Of a DNA stretch of 64,000 nt, positions 9,285 through 18,685 are shown piece by piece; within the stretch, counting starts at the first letter, position 1; each line of letters begins with the position of its first letter. The stretch covers positions 2,604,001 through 2,668,000 of the forward strand of contig NZ_CP175563.1 of assembly GCF_046097065.1 (NCBI RefSeq), written 5' to 3'. Made by a program: the position numbers and the translations under genes. The DNA comes from Syntrophus buswellii (GTDB taxonomy: Bacteria; Desulfobacterota; Syntrophia; Syntrophales; Syntrophaceae). Below the pieces are notes generated by a model. That model did not search any database. It was given only the letters and a program-made list of their open reading frames with translations, and had not been told where the DNA came from.

Positions 9285-11486
9285 ATGAAGACATCAGAAA
9301 TCGGCCAATACGTTGACCAGCTTCTGGAGATGGTCATCAACGAAACGATCCCCAAGGGACCCCACAGAGGCTCCATCTTCGGTCTGGTCGACTCGGTTTA
9401 TTCCCGTGAAGGCTGTGATAAACGGGTCGTGGTTTTCGGGGGCGGAACCGGCCTCTCCACGGTCGTCGGCGGGAACTCCCGGCTGGCCGAGTGGCCGGAA
9501 AATCCCTTCGTGGGATTGAAGCAGGAATTCTCCACCATGGATGTGGTGGTTTGCACGACGGATGACGGGGGCTCTACAGGGCTGCTCCTGAAGGAGTTGC
9601 CGATGATTGGAATCGGCGATTTTCGCAAGGTTCTCCTTTCCCTGATCCTGAGCGAAAACCTCCAGGAGACTTACGGCCTTGATGATGTCGCAACCGGACA
9701 GCTCGTCCGCGCCATTCATGCCGTGTTTAATTACCGGTTTCCGGAAGGATTCAGAAAGTTCCGATGTGTGGCCAACCCGTTGCTTCTGCTGCCTCAGGAT
9801 CTGCGCAAAACCGTACCCAGGCCATTATCGAACCTGTTAATCTCCCTGGGAACCTACATTTCCCAAGGCGGAGACGGGCCGACCATTTCGCCGGGAGGTC
9901 ATTGCCTGGGCAATCTGATGCTCACCTCCGCCATCTTCAAATCAGCCGGACGGACGATCGATCACCCGCCCGGACTGGCTGCCATTACGGAAGGAATTGA
10001 GCTTCTTTCCCGCGCCATCGGAGTGCCTCCCGGAACGCTTCATCCTGCAACGGCAACCCCCGGGCAGCTGGTGTTGAGGTACAGCAACGGAGTTGCCGTC
10101 AGGGGGCAGGATAAATCGGCGATCACACGCCGCCACCTGCCGATCGACCGCGTATCCATCGAATGCTGTGATGCTCCTCTCGTCAGCCCGGCGGTCTGCA
10201 ATGCGATTCGAGAGGCTGACATCATCCTTTTCGCGCCGGGCAGCCTCTACACAAGCATCATGCCGATCCTCCAGGTCCCAGCCATTGTTCAGGCGATTCG
10301 GGAGAACCGCAAGGCATTGAAGATCCTCGGCGCCAACTTCCTGGTGCAGGCGGGAGAGACGGATATATCCAGGCGCCGTTGGAATCGCGGTCTTTATGTG
10401 TCTGAGCTTGTGGAAGCGTACGGACATAATGTTGAAGGCGGCGCCGAGGGCCTCTTCGACGTCGTATTAAGCGCCAACCTGGAGCACATCTCGGGTGATG
10501 TGCTCCGCAACTATGCCCTGGAAGGGAAAAGCCCCATTTATCTTGACCGCAGCCGCGTCGAAAGCTTGGGGGTTCTCCCCCTGGAGGCAACGGTCTATTC
10601 CCCGGAGCGGCTCAAGAGGGCCGGTGTCATCCACCACGATCCCCAGAAATTTGCCCTTGCCGTGCGGACGCTTCTTGTCGCACATCAGCGGTTGGGGCTT
10701 AACCGCAAGCACGCCTCTTCGCGGACGATTCCGGCACGGTCGTCAAACAACACCGTTACAGGGGCCCCGCCTCTTTGTTGCTACTATCGGGAAGCAGACG
10801 CCGTGCTGGCGGAAAAGCGGTTTCATCCCCGGAGCCTCCGAGAAATCATGCGCGAAATCATCTGGGAAAACCGGGATATCCGAATCACGCACCTGAAATT
10901 TTTCCGTGCGGCGCAGATTATCCCCGCATCCCGATGGACACGGAGCAAGGAATGGGACAACGTCCTGGGATACTATGATCCCGAAGACGGCCTGTTGAAG
11001 ATCCACGAGCAGGTCAGCGATGATCCGGAGCGTATCCGGGATAATCTTCTCATCGCCCTGGGTGAATCGCTGCTGGGGCAGTACGTGGAAGGCAGATGCT
11101 GGGTCAATCCGGAAAACGGAAACCAATGGGGCGCGCGGCGTTATGAGATCCGGCTGCGTCCCGTGGAGGAACGCCGATGCTTTCTCGATGATGGAGCGTT
11201 GCGAACCTATCTCAGGCTGGCCCGCATGATGCCGAAGCCCCATGATCCGAACACATTCGGGATCACGCTCAATGACCGGGAGGGATTTCTTCCTCCAGGC
11301 CTGCTTTTCGGGCTCCTGTATGCGTGGTATCTGAACAACGCGTACGGCGAAATCATGGAATATGAAATGTCGCTGCTCCGCTGGCCCCCCCAGAAACTCA
11401 TCCCCTATCAGCTGGAAGAGCGCACCCGCAAACAGGCCCTTGTCCGGTTTTTCCGTAATGTCGTGTTCCAGCATCGGGACGAGTAA
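9285..11486 (+). CDS. YvcK/CofD-like protein with long C-terminal extension
   Basis: The first ~470 residues belong to the YvcK/CofD (2-phospho-L-lactate transferase-like, UPF0052) family. VVFGGGTGLSTVVGG lies near residue 50, CTTDDGGSTGLL near 90, and FAPGSLYTSIMPIL near 315. YvcK proteins bind UDP-sugars and link central carbon metabolism with peptidoglycan synthesis; CofD makes F420. The usual length is 320-450, but this one is 733, with about 250 extra residues that are charged and match no family I know. Location next to the UDP-GlcNAc operon favours a cell-wall/UDP-GlcNAc-sensing role over F420 synthesis, and no other cof gene is in the window. The ATG start is preceded by GAGGTGAG. Confidence 0.8.
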   Translation: MKTSEIGQYVDQLLEMVINETIPKGPHRGSIFGLVDSVYSREGCDKRVVVFGGGTGLSTVVGGNSRLAEWPENPFVGLKQEFSTMDVVVCTTDDGGSTGLLLKELPMIGIGDFRKVLLSLILSENLQETYGLDDVATGQLVRAIHAVFNYRFPEGFRKFRCVANPLLLLPQDLRKTVPRPLSNLLISLGTYISQGGDGPTISPGGHCLGNLMLTSAIFKSAGRTIDHPPGLAAITEGIELLSRAIGVPPGTLHPATATPGQLVLRYSNGVAVRGQDKSAITRRHLPIDRVSIECCDAPLVSPAVCNAIREADIILFAPGSLYTSIMPILQVPAIVQAIRENRKALKILGANFLVQAGETDISRRRWNRGLYVSELVEAYGHNVEGGAEGLFDVVLSANLEHISGDVLRNYALEGKSPIYLDRSRVESLGVLPLEATVYSPERLKRAGVIHHDPQKFALAVRTLLVAHQRLGLNRKHASSRTIPARSSNNTVTGAPPLCCYYREADAVLAEKRFHPRSLREIMREIIWENRDIRITHLKFFRAAQIIPASRWTRSKEWDNVLGYYDPEDGLLKIHEQVSDDPERIRDNLLIALGESLLGQYVEGRCWVNPENGNQWGARRYEIRLRPVEERRCFLDDGALRTYLRLARMMPKPHDPNTFGITLNDREGFLPPGLLFGLLYAWYLNNAYGEIMEYEMSLLRWPPQKLIPYQLEERTRKQALVRFFRNVVFQHRDE

Positions 11487-11508
11487 CCCGGTTTTGATGA
11501 ACGATAAG

Positions 11509-11548
11509 AAAAAAAAACGACTTCCAGACAGCAGGGACTGCCTGGAAG
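11509..11548 (-). terminator. intrinsic terminator of the beta-oxidation operon
   Basis: On the minus strand, just after the hydroxyacyl-CoA dehydrogenase stop, a hairpin with outer arms CTTCCAG/CTGGAAG (11521-11548) is followed by a T run (complement of the A run at 11509-11517). It may also slow transcripts from the convergent YvcK-like gene. Confidence 0.75.
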
Positions 11549-11581
11549 CCGAAAAAGAGGAGTAAAGCACTCCGAGGAATC

Positions 11582-12673
11582 TTACATAGGCGGCATCTTG
11601 AAAAAGCCTTTGTCCACTGCCAGCTGCATCAGTTTGCGGGCTTTTTCCTCTCCCATTTCATTCATCATCTGGAAGGGTCCTTTCGGCCACGCGAGGGAGG
11701 TCCGGATCCCAAGGTCCAGATCCTCAACGGATACGACCTTCTTGGCGATCAGATGCTTGGAGATGCAGAAAACCGAGCCAAGCAGAAGTTCACCCACCTC
11801 GCTGCGGGCCGCCTTATCCTCCAGAACGGGACCTTCCTCAAGGTTCCAATCCAGTTTTTCTTCAAAACTTTTCTTCAGGAAAGCCGGAACCGGCGGATAT
11901 CCGATGTCCGTATTGCCGAGATACTCGACCATCGAAACCGCGGCATGATAGCATGTGCCCAGACCGGCACCCTTCTGCACCCACATGATCCCGAATTTCA
12001 GGCCCAGGAACTCCTGCGAGATGCTTTCCAGCGTCGCGATGTTGTATTTATCTCCGGCAAAATTATCGAGGACCATGTATGCGGCAATAAAAACAGGATT
12101 GACGGCAAATCCTGGGAAGTCCGTGACCGTGATCGCCACCTTCTTGTTCCCCTTCGCAAAGGCCATGAGCGCTTCGTAGGTTTCGTCACTGGTTGCCTTC
12201 TGACGGATCACCTCCACCAGACGGTTGACGTTCGCCGGGAAGAAATAGTGAAGACCGGCGGTCCTTGCCGGGTTGTCGACCTTCTGCATGAGCGTTGCGA
12301 TCGGAAAGGTCGAGGTGTTGCTCACAATGATGGTATCCTTCGGGACCACCTTGGAAATCTCTTCAAAGACCTGAATCTTCAGATCGATGTTTTCCACAAC
12401 GGCCTCGATGATCAGATCGCACACGGCCAAATCTGCAAAATTGGAAGTTCCCGTGATCGTCCCGCAAATTTTGTCCGCCTCCTCCTGAGACATCTTTCCC
12501 GACTGCACCCTCTTGGCCATGGCCTTAGCCACGAACTTGTCATACATGGACTTGACCAGGTCGTCATTGAGTTCCTTGAAGACAACCCGATACCCGCTCA
12601 TTGCGGCATTGAGTCCGATGGCAGCACCCATCACGCCGAAACCCACAACTCCCACTGTCTTGACTTCCTTCAT
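11582..12673 (-). CDS. 3-hydroxyacyl-CoA dehydrogenase
   Basis: NAD-dependent oxidation of L-3-hydroxyacyl-CoA to 3-ketoacyl-CoA. The N-terminal Rossmann motif is GVVGFGVMGAAIG (about residues 8-20). IIEAVVENIDLK lies near 90, SNTSTFPI near 118, and the catalytic His region GLHYFFPANVNRLVEVI near 140. The C-terminal domain follows, and the 363 residues are longer than the ~285 of single-domain enzymes. The ATG at 12673 sits after GGAGGCGGAGA; an upstream in-frame start was rejected. It is last in the minus-strand operon of enoyl-CoA hydratase, thiolase, DUF35 partner and acyl-CoA dehydrogenase, so it supplies the third beta-oxidation step. A terminator follows it. Confidence 0.92.
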   Translation of the reverse strand: MKEVKTVGVVGFGVMGAAIGLNAAMSGYRVVFKELNDDLVKSMYDKFVAKAMAKRVQSGKMSQEEADKICGTITGTSNFADLAVCDLIIEAVVENIDLKIQVFEEISKVVPKDTIIVSNTSTFPIATLMQKVDNPARTAGLHYFFPANVNRLVEVIRQKATSDETYEALMAFAKGNKKVAITVTDFPGFAVNPVFIAAYMVLDNFAGDKYNIATLESISQEFLGLKFGIMWVQKGAGLGTCYHAAVSMVEYLGNTDIGYPPVPAFLKKSFEEKLDWNLEEGPVLEDKAARSEVGELLLGSVFCISKHLIAKKVVSVEDLDLGIRTSLAWPKGPFQMMNEMGEEKARKLMQLAVDKGFFKMPPM

Positions 12674-12739
12674 TCTCCGCCTCCCTTTCGATTTCAAACG
12701 GCCGGCACAGGGCCGTGCAGAAATTCAGCTGAATATTTT

Positions 12740-13888
12740 TTAAAAACCTTTACCCAACAGACTCCGGGCAATGACGATCCGCTGGATCTCATTTGTCCCC
12801 TCGTAAATCTGCTGAACTTTGGCATCCCGGAACATCCTTTCCACCGGATACTTCTTGGTGTAACCATATTCCCCAAGCACCTGGATCGCGCCGCCGATCA
12901 CCTCCATGGCCAGATCGGAGGCATAGGCCTTGGCGCATGCCGAGTACCTGCCCCGGTCCGGATCGTGACGGTCATATTTATCCGCAGCCATATAGGTCAG
13001 GTAGCGCGCGGCCTCTGTTTTCATTTCCATGTCGGCCAGCTTCATCTGGATGCCCTGCTTTCGTCCGATCGGCTTGCCGCTCTGCAGATGCTCACGGGCG
13101 AACTGAACCGCACAGTCCAGAGCTCCCTGCGCCATGCCGACAGCCTGTGCTGCAATGCTGGTTCTCGTTTTGTCCAGCACCTGCATCGCGATTTTAAAGC
13201 CGTCCCCCTCCTTGCCCAGCAGGTTTTTCACAGGAACCCGCAAGTCCTCAAGAAACAACTCTGTCGTTGTCGACCCCTTAATCCCTATTTTATGCTCCAG
13301 CTTGCTGACAATCCAGCCCGGCCCTTTCTCCGCCACCAGACAGGACACTTTCTTTTCCTTGGTATCGGGATCGATGGTCTTTACGAACAGGGTCATGACG
13401 TCCGCGACATCTCCATACGTTATAAACCTCTTGGATCCGGTTACCACGTAGTCATCCCCATCGCGCACGGCTGTGGTCTGAAGGCTGGCTACGTCCGAGC
13501 CGGCATCGGGCTCGGTAAGCCCATAGGCCGCCAGCGTCTTCCCATGAGCCAGGTCCGGGAGGAACCGCTGTTTCTGTTCTTCCGTTCCGGCAATGGTAAT
13601 TGCCGCCGACCCGAGGCACTGTCCGCTCAGCATCATGGCCACACTGCAGCTGAATTTCGATATTTCCTCCACAGCGATCGCCATTGGAAGGGCCTTGCCA
13701 CCAGTGCCTCCGTATTCCGAGGGAAAAGGAATCGCCAGGATCCTGTTTTCCGCGAAAGCTTCTTTTATATCCCAGGGATAACCACCGATTTCATCGAGTT
13801 CCCCAGCCCTTGGCGCCACCTTTTCCTGCACCAGCTTTTGCACGGATTCCTTAAGTGCTAATAGATCTTGATCAAGCTCGAAGTCCAA
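12740..13888 (-). CDS. acyl-CoA dehydrogenase
   Basis: FAD enzyme of the first beta-oxidation step, 382 residues as usual. AYGLTEPDAGSDVASL near residue 120 is the FAD/substrate signature. The C-terminal QIYEGTNEIQRIVIAR carries the Glu-Gly-Thr motif where the catalytic base sits in short-/medium-chain enzymes. The start is TTG at 13888 (Leu codon read as Met), supported by MDFELDQD-like family N-termini and the purine-rich GGGGGGTGAG upstream. It lies 102 bases after the DUF35 gene, separated by a hairpin, and is still most likely co-transcribed. Electrons would pass to ETF, whose genes are not in this window. Confidence 0.93.
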   Translation of the reverse strand: MDFELDQDLLALKESVQKLVQEKVAPRAGELDEIGGYPWDIKEAFAENRILAIPFPSEYGGTGGKALPMAIAVEEISKFSCSVAMMLSGQCLGSAAITIAGTEEQKQRFLPDLAHGKTLAAYGLTEPDAGSDVASLQTTAVRDGDDYVVTGSKRFITYGDVADVMTLFVKTIDPDTKEKKVSCLVAEKGPGWIVSKLEHKIGIKGSTTTELFLEDLRVPVKNLLGKEGDGFKIAMQVLDKTRTSIAAQAVGMAQGALDCAVQFAREHLQSGKPIGRKQGIQMKLADMEMKTEAARYLTYMAADKYDRHDPDRGRYSACAKAYASDLAMEVIGGAIQVLGEYGYTKKYPVERMFRDAKVQQIYEGTNEIQRIVIARSLLGKGF

Positions 13889-13942
13889 GTGCTCACCCCC
13901 CTTGACGGTTGACTGCTCAAAATAATTAAAGCAGAGGATAAG

Positions 13943-13978
13943 CCGTTTACCCCCGGAGGATGCCCCGGGGATAAACGG
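13943..13978 (-). other. strong hairpin between DUF35 and acyl-CoA dehydrogenase genes
   Basis: Arms CCGTTTACCCCCGG (13943-13956) and CCGGGGATAAACGG (13965-13978) pair over 14 bases with one mismatch and an 8-base loop. No T run follows it on the minus strand, so it is more likely an mRNA processing/stability element or weak attenuator inside the operon than a full terminator. Confidence 0.6.
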
Positions 13979-13990
13979 GGTCTATTGATT

Positions 13991-14464
13991 TCAGGCCTTT
14001 TCGAAGCAGAAAAAGACTCTCTGAATTACATTGTCTTCACCCTTTTTGCCGTCGAAGGGCTGCGGATCCACCGGGAAGACCACAAGCTTCACCTCGTCCC
14101 CCACCTTCAAGGCTCCCATCGGGCAGTCCTTGATCCGGCTGAAAAGGGTCAGAACACCGCCCAGATCAACCATTGCGTGAACCAGCGGGGTTTCAAAGCC
14201 GATCGGCACGCCCACCTCTTCATAGGTTACACTCAGAGCCGTACCCTTGGTGGGGAGATCGACCCATTCCAGGTTTTCCGATAAACACTCAGGGCAGATC
14301 ACCCCGCGGGGGGGAAACGACATGGTGCCGCAATCTTTGCACTTGGTGGTTGTCAGCCTCCCTTCCTTCAGATTGTCGAAAAAGGGGTAAATCCGGGTGA
14401 ACTGCTTGCCCTGCAGAGGCCACATATCCATTGAAGCTGCATATTTACCTTCTGTGATACTCAT
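13991..14464 (-). CDS. DUF35 zinc-ribbon/OB-fold acyl-CoA-binding protein
   Basis: 157 residues. The N-terminal rubredoxin-like zinc ribbon has CKDCG and CPEC (four Cys, about residues 42-60). An OB-fold follows, with TKGTALSVTYEEVGVPIGF. In this family such proteins form complexes with SCP2-type thiolases and shuttle acyl-CoA between active sites. The ATG overlaps the thiolase stop (TAATG), the expected coupling for a stoichiometric partner. Confidence 0.88.
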   Translation of the reverse strand: MSITEGKYAASMDMWPLQGKQFTRIYPFFDNLKEGRLTTTKCKDCGTMSFPPRGVICPECLSENLEWVDLPTKGTALSVTYEEVGVPIGFETPLVHAMVDLGGVLTLFSRIKDCPMGALKVGDEVKLVVFPVDPQPFDGKKGEDNVIQRVFFCFEKA

Positions 14465-15642
14465 TATTCCATATCCCTCCCGTAAATTAAGACTGTGTGT
14501 GCAGAGATCAAGCCGCTCAGATTATGGGTTAGACCGATCCTGGCCCCTTCCACCTGCTTCACAGCATCACCCCTTAACTGGTGCATGATTTCAATGCCCT
14601 GGCGGATGCCGGTTCCCCCGAAGGGATGTCCGCAGGACAACAGGCCTCCATCCGTATTGACGGGCACCAGGCCACCGAAGTCGGATTTTCCTTCCTGAAC
14701 AAAGGGTCCGCCCTCGCCCTTCTTACAGAAACCGAGCTCTTCCACTTCGACGATCTCCGAGATCGTAAAGCAGTCATGGGTCTGGGCGACATTGATATCC
14801 TTGGGGGTCACCCTGGCGTGCTTGTAAGCCTGCTCGCCTACAATCCTCAAGGTATCCCACGTTGACCAGACGCCGTTGTTGAAATTGGCCGACATCTGGT
14901 GCTGGGTGCCCTGAGCGCTCCCACGGATGTAAACAAGGGGCTTGTCGGTCAGATCCTTGGCCTTTTCCTCACAGGCCAGGATGATTGCTGCACCGCCGTC
15001 CGTCACCGGACAGCAGTCCGTCAGTTTCAGCGGCCGGACGATCGTTCTCGAGCTCATCGCCTCTTCCAGGGTAATCGCTTTCTGCATCTGGCCCTTTTTG
15101 TTGTTCAACCCGTTGCGGCGATTCTTGACCGCAACCATGGCCAGCTGCTCTTCCGTCGTGCCGTAGAGTTTCATATGCTGCTGGGCGACTGTTGCAAAAG
15201 CCGGTGGCGGAAGCCCCATCCCATTCGTACAGTCAAATTCATGGTCGCAGGTTCCCAACTCACTGAACGGAATTTCCCAGCGCTGGGGCATGTAAAGTTT
15301 TTCCACACCCACCACCATGACCACGTCCGCCTTGCCGCTCCGAATCATCGCATCGGCTACGATAATGCCGGTGCTTCCCGTTGCGCACAGAAGTTCGACC
15401 CGGCAACAGAGGTTGACGGGTTTGATGCCCAGACATTCTGCTGCCTGCGGCGCCAGGTGGGTCTGAAAGGAGCAGCGCTCCGTATGGCATGCGCCCACGA
15501 TAAACCCATCGATATCCTTATTTTTAATGATAGGATTATCTTCGAAACAAGCCTTGCCGGCCTCCTGGATCATGTCCCTTTGAGTGGCCTGACGCACTCC
15601 CCACAAATTCTGGCCACCAGCAATCACGCAAACATTTCTCAT
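14464..15642 (-). CDS. SCP2-type thiolase (acetyl-CoA acetyltransferase family)
   Basis: 392 residues. LLCATGSTGIIVADAMIRSG near residue 85 holds the nucleophile Cys; His-containing THDCFTISE lies near 280 and SCGHPFGGTGIRQG near 336. These are the marks of the archaeal/SCP2-type thiolases that work with a DUF35 protein, encoded immediately downstream with overlapping stop and start. In this operon the likely reaction is thiolytic cleavage of 3-ketoacyl-CoA, the last beta-oxidation step, although the fold can also condense acetyl-CoA. Confidence 0.9.
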   Translation of the reverse strand: MRNVCVIAGGQNLWGVRQATQRDMIQEAGKACFEDNPIIKNKDIDGFIVGACHTERCSFQTHLAPQAAECLGIKPVNLCCRVELLCATGSTGIIVADAMIRSGKADVVMVVGVEKLYMPQRWEIPFSELGTCDHEFDCTNGMGLPPPAFATVAQQHMKLYGTTEEQLAMVAVKNRRNGLNNKKGQMQKAITLEEAMSSRTIVRPLKLTDCCPVTDGGAAIILACEEKAKDLTDKPLVYIRGSAQGTQHQMSANFNNGVWSTWDTLRIVGEQAYKHARVTPKDINVAQTHDCFTISEIVEVEELGFCKKGEGGPFVQEGKSDFGGLVPVNTDGGLLSCGHPFGGTGIRQGIEIMHQLRGDAVKQVEGARIGLTHNLSGLISAHTVLIYGRDME

Positions 15643-15752
15643 ATAAAAACCCCTCCAATCTCGTTGAACTTAGATTCACCTCAACTCAGAATTCACCACG
15701 CCCCCGAAAGGACGCCCTTCGGATGACGGCACCTCGATCCCGGCACCCCTGT

Positions 15753-16523
15753 CTATGTAAATTTCGGTTTGCGCTTTTCCACAAAGGCGCTGAACCCTTC
15801 CCGGCGATCATCGCCGGTAAATACCAGAATAAAATTTTTCGTCTCGAAATCCAGGGCTTCTCCCAGGTTCATGTTCAAGCCCTGATTCACCGAATTTTTA
15901 ATGATGGACAGTGCAAGAGATGATTTGCCTGCCAGCTTTTTCGCCAGGGCTTTTGCCTCATTCATCAGTTCGGACAGGGGAACGACCTTGTTGACCAGAC
16001 CGCATTGACAGGCGGCATTGGCATCGATGATATCGCCCAGCATGAGCATCTCTTTCGCCTTGGCAGCACCCAGAAGGCGCGGAAGACGTTGTGTGCCACC
16101 GCCGCCGGGGATAATGCCCAGGTTGATTTCCGGAAGCGCAAACTTGGCTGTATCCGCCGCAATTCGGAAATCGCAGGTCAAGGTCAGCTCACAGCCGCCG
16201 CCGAAGGCCAGCCCGTTGATCGCGGCAATCGTCGGTTTGCCTATATTTTCAAGGGCGCGAAATGCGGATCCGGATACCTGGCAAAATTTATACATTGCTA
16301 CCGGAGTAAGATCCTTCATCTCATTGATATCTGCGCCTGCCACAAAAGCCTTGTCGCCGGAACCGGTAATGATGACCACCCGGACAGCCGGGTCCGCTTC
16401 CAGTTCAGCCGCGACCTGACCGAGCTCAGCAAACATTTTGCTGTTTAGCGGGTTTACCGGCGGCCGGTTCAAGGTAACCGTCGCGATCCCTTCCTCAACT
16501 ATAAGATTGATCGTTTCATACAT
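15753..16523 (-). CDS. enoyl-CoA hydratase
   Basis: Crotonase-fold enzyme of 256 residues hydrating trans-2-enoyl-CoA. AGADINEMK near residue 65 and the oxyanion segment NGLAFGGGCELTLTCDFRIA near 100 contain the first catalytic Glu. ALPEINLGIIPGGGGTQRL near 132 contains the second. Both Glu residues present argues for a true hydratase. It is the first gene of the beta-oxidation operon; a -24/-12 promoter lies about 136 bases upstream, with the sigma-54 activator gene beyond. Confidence 0.93.
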   Translation of the reverse strand: MYETINLIVEEGIATVTLNRPPVNPLNSKMFAELGQVAAELEADPAVRVVIITGSGDKAFVAGADINEMKDLTPVAMYKFCQVSGSAFRALENIGKPTIAAINGLAFGGGCELTLTCDFRIAADTAKFALPEINLGIIPGGGGTQRLPRLLGAAKAKEMLMLGDIIDANAACQCGLVNKVVPLSELMNEAKALAKKLAGKSSLALSIIKNSVNQGLNMNLGEALDFETKNFILVFTGDDRREGFSAFVEKRKPKFT

Positions 16524-16658
16524 GGCTTTTAAGTTTTACCCCCCCCTCTTTAGTTTTTAATCCATTAACGGTGAGAAAGCTTTTACAAGCTGCCAGAAAT
16601 ACCTGCGACGAAGCCTCCTTCCCAATTAATGATTATGTTTCAGTTAATAGGGGATATC

Positions 16659-16673
16659 GCAAAAAATATGCCC
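16659..16673 (-). promoter_or_regulatory. sigma-54 (-24/-12) promoter of the beta-oxidation operon
   Basis: Read on the minus strand: GGGCATATTTTTTGC, matching TGGCAC-N5-TTGC with GG and GC ten bases apart (16672-16671 and 16660-16659). The predicted start is near 16647, leaving a leader of about 125 bases. The rest of the gene-free stretch 16524-17116 is AT-rich with no convincing ORF, and may hold enhancer sites for the adjacent activator. Confidence 0.75.
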
Positions 16674-17116
16674 TTGGTATTTTCCGTAAAACCCTTACAG
16701 GCAGCGCTAAGAGCCTCCTCTTTCCTCAAAGGATTTCAACCATTTTTAATTCATTGTTGACTCGAAAGAATGAACATTCTAAAAATTGTATCATTTCAAG
16801 TGTTTATCATATTATACAAAATAAGTCATATTTAACTCAGACAAACCGGCTATGATTCATCCGGCCTTCTGAGTTTTCAAATCACGGAATATTTTGGGGA
16901 ATAATTATTCAAGTCAATATACTTCGGCTGAAAAAGAAGGGGGGAAAACAGATTTCAATAAGGGCAGGCAGAGGAAGATCCACCATACGCCTACCCGCAA
17001 ATATCTGAAATGTATAATCTTACGCTTCATGATTCAAAAAGCGCCTGCCGCTGCGGTTCCTATACGGAAAAAATGAAGCATCGCACCATAAAAGAATCAG
17101 TTTAGACAGAGCCGCA

Positions 17117-18685
17117 TCAGCAATGATTCACCTTATGTTTTTTAGCCAGACGCACTACGGTGCTTTGACTTACTCCCAGTACTTTAGCCGCCTTGTAAGT
17201 GCTCTTTTGAGACTGTATGGCCTTGCTTACCATATAACGCTCCAGTTCCTCAACGGCCTCAGTCAAATTCATCTGGTGCATTCGATAAAAATTGTTGTCC
17301 ATCTGGGTCCGGTATCGATGGGGCAGATGCTCCAGGCCAATCTGCTGAACATCGGTCGTGACCACAAGCCTTTCGATCAAATTGATCAACTCCCGGACAT
17401 TCCCCGGCCATTCGTATTTCAGCAGACACTCCACCACTTCATCCGACAGGCTTTTTTTCAAGTCGTATTTCCTGTTATAGGTGTCGAGGAAATGGAAAAG
17501 GAGGGGAGCGATATCATCCTTTCGTTCACGCAGCGATGGGATTCTAAGGGGGATTACGTTGATTCGATAATAAAGGTCCTCGCGAAAAGATTTTTCCTTT
17601 ATCATTGTTTCCAGGTCTCTGTTCGTCGCCGCCACCACCCGTACATCAATCTTGATCGTTTTCACGCCGCCAAGCCTGGTAATCTCATGCTCCTGCAGGA
17701 CGCGCAAGAGTTTGACCTGCAAGCCCAGAGGAAGATCTCCTATTTCATCAAGAAAAATGGTTCCCTTGTGAGCCAGCTCAAAAAAACCGGGCTTTCCGCA
17801 TCGACTCGCCCCCGTAAACGCACCGGGCTCATAGCCGAAAAACTCACTCTCTATCAACTCTTTTGGAATGGCGCCACAGTTCACCTTGATCAGGGGGCCT
17901 TTCTTTCTTTTGGTATTCATGTTGTGCAGGACATTGGCAATAATTTCCTTGCCCACCCCCGACTCTCCCTGAATGAGCACCGGGCTTTCCACCATGGACA
18001 CCCTTGTGGCCAATTCTATAATTTTTTCCATCTCTTTGCTTTTGGATACCAGGCAATGTTCGCTGGTATATTTTTTCCTCATGTTTTCCATTTCAAAGAG
18101 ATACTGGGCATTCAGTTCCTGTGTTTTTCTCAGCTTTTCCTCGAGCTGCTTCAATTCCGTCACATCCCTGAGGTTGACCACCACCCAGATGACTTTGCCG
18201 GTTTCATCGAAAACAGGGTTTCCGATGGCCATGATTTCCTTTCCCTTGGCAAACTTCTGCAGGATGGTGACCGGTTTTCCCGTTTCCAACACCTTCAGCG
18301 CCACCGTGGGATCAAAATAATTCCCTTCTTTTTTTATCTTGTGGAGGTTGACCCCGAGGACGTTCTTGATCTTTATGCCTGTCAATCTCTCAAAGGCCTT
18401 GTTGACCCGCGTGACCATCCCGTTTTTGTTTACGACGCTGATCCCGTCATAGGAATCTTGGAAGATTGAATTCAACTCCTTAAATTCATTATTGATCACG
18501 TCCAGCAAATTCAAGCCGTGGAATTTTTCTCGAGTTATGACGCGGGTTAAAACCTCTCCCGCTATTTCGCTATCGCTTAAAATCTGGCAAACCCTTTCAA
18601 CGGCCAGGCTGCCGATGTTGATCTCATCGGTTATGGTGCTGATGATGTCTTCCGTAACCATTTCGTAAATCATATCGCTGCCCAT
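17117..18685 (-). CDS. sigma-54-dependent PAS transcriptional activator
   Basis: 522 residues. A PAS domain spans about 70-190 (FQDSYDGISVVNKNGMVTRV), followed by a short coiled coil. The AAA+ domain spans about 225-455, with Walker A GESGVGKE, sigma-54-contact loop GAFTGA, Walker B TIFLDEIGD and arginine-finger region REDLYYRIN. The C-terminal Fis/TyrR-type helix-turn-helix has AAKVLGVSQSTVVRLAKKH. Residues 1-60 have no recognised domain. The PAS ligand is unknown; acyl-CoA or a fatty acid would fit the context. It lies directly upstream of the beta-oxidation operon and is the obvious candidate to act at the -24/-12 promoters at 16.66, 20.55 and 24.57 kb. Confidence 0.9.
   Translation of the reverse strand: MGSDMIYEMVTEDIISTITDEINIGSLAVERVCQILSDSEIAGEVLTRVITREKFHGLNLLDVINNEFKELNSIFQDSYDGISVVNKNGMVTRVNKAFERLTGIKIKNVLGVNLHKIKKEGNYFDPTVALKVLETGKPVTILQKFAKGKEIMAIGNPVFDETGKVIWVVVNLRDVTELKQLEEKLRKTQELNAQYLFEMENMRKKYTSEHCLVSKSKEMEKIIELATRVSMVESPVLIQGESGVGKEIIANVLHNMNTKRKKGPLIKVNCGAIPKELIESEFFGYEPGAFTGASRCGKPGFFELAHKGTIFLDEIGDLPLGLQVKLLRVLQEHEITRLGGVKTIKIDVRVVAATNRDLETMIKEKSFREDLYYRINVIPLRIPSLRERKDDIAPLLFHFLDTYNRKYDLKKSLSDEVVECLLKYEWPGNVRELINLIERLVVTTDVQQIGLEHLPHRYRTQMDNNFYRMHQMNLTEAVEELERYMVSKAIQSQKSTYKAAKVLGVSQSTVVRLAKKHKVNHC

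Noticed and set aside
11753..13861. 702-codon plus-strand frame over the dehydrogenase genes
   Set aside because: Antisense shadow; crosses two real genes and their gap, no recognisable domain.
16571..17076. Two small plus-strand frames in the AT-rich gap
   Set aside because: Overlap the -24/-12 promoter region; no ribosome sites and low-complexity composition.
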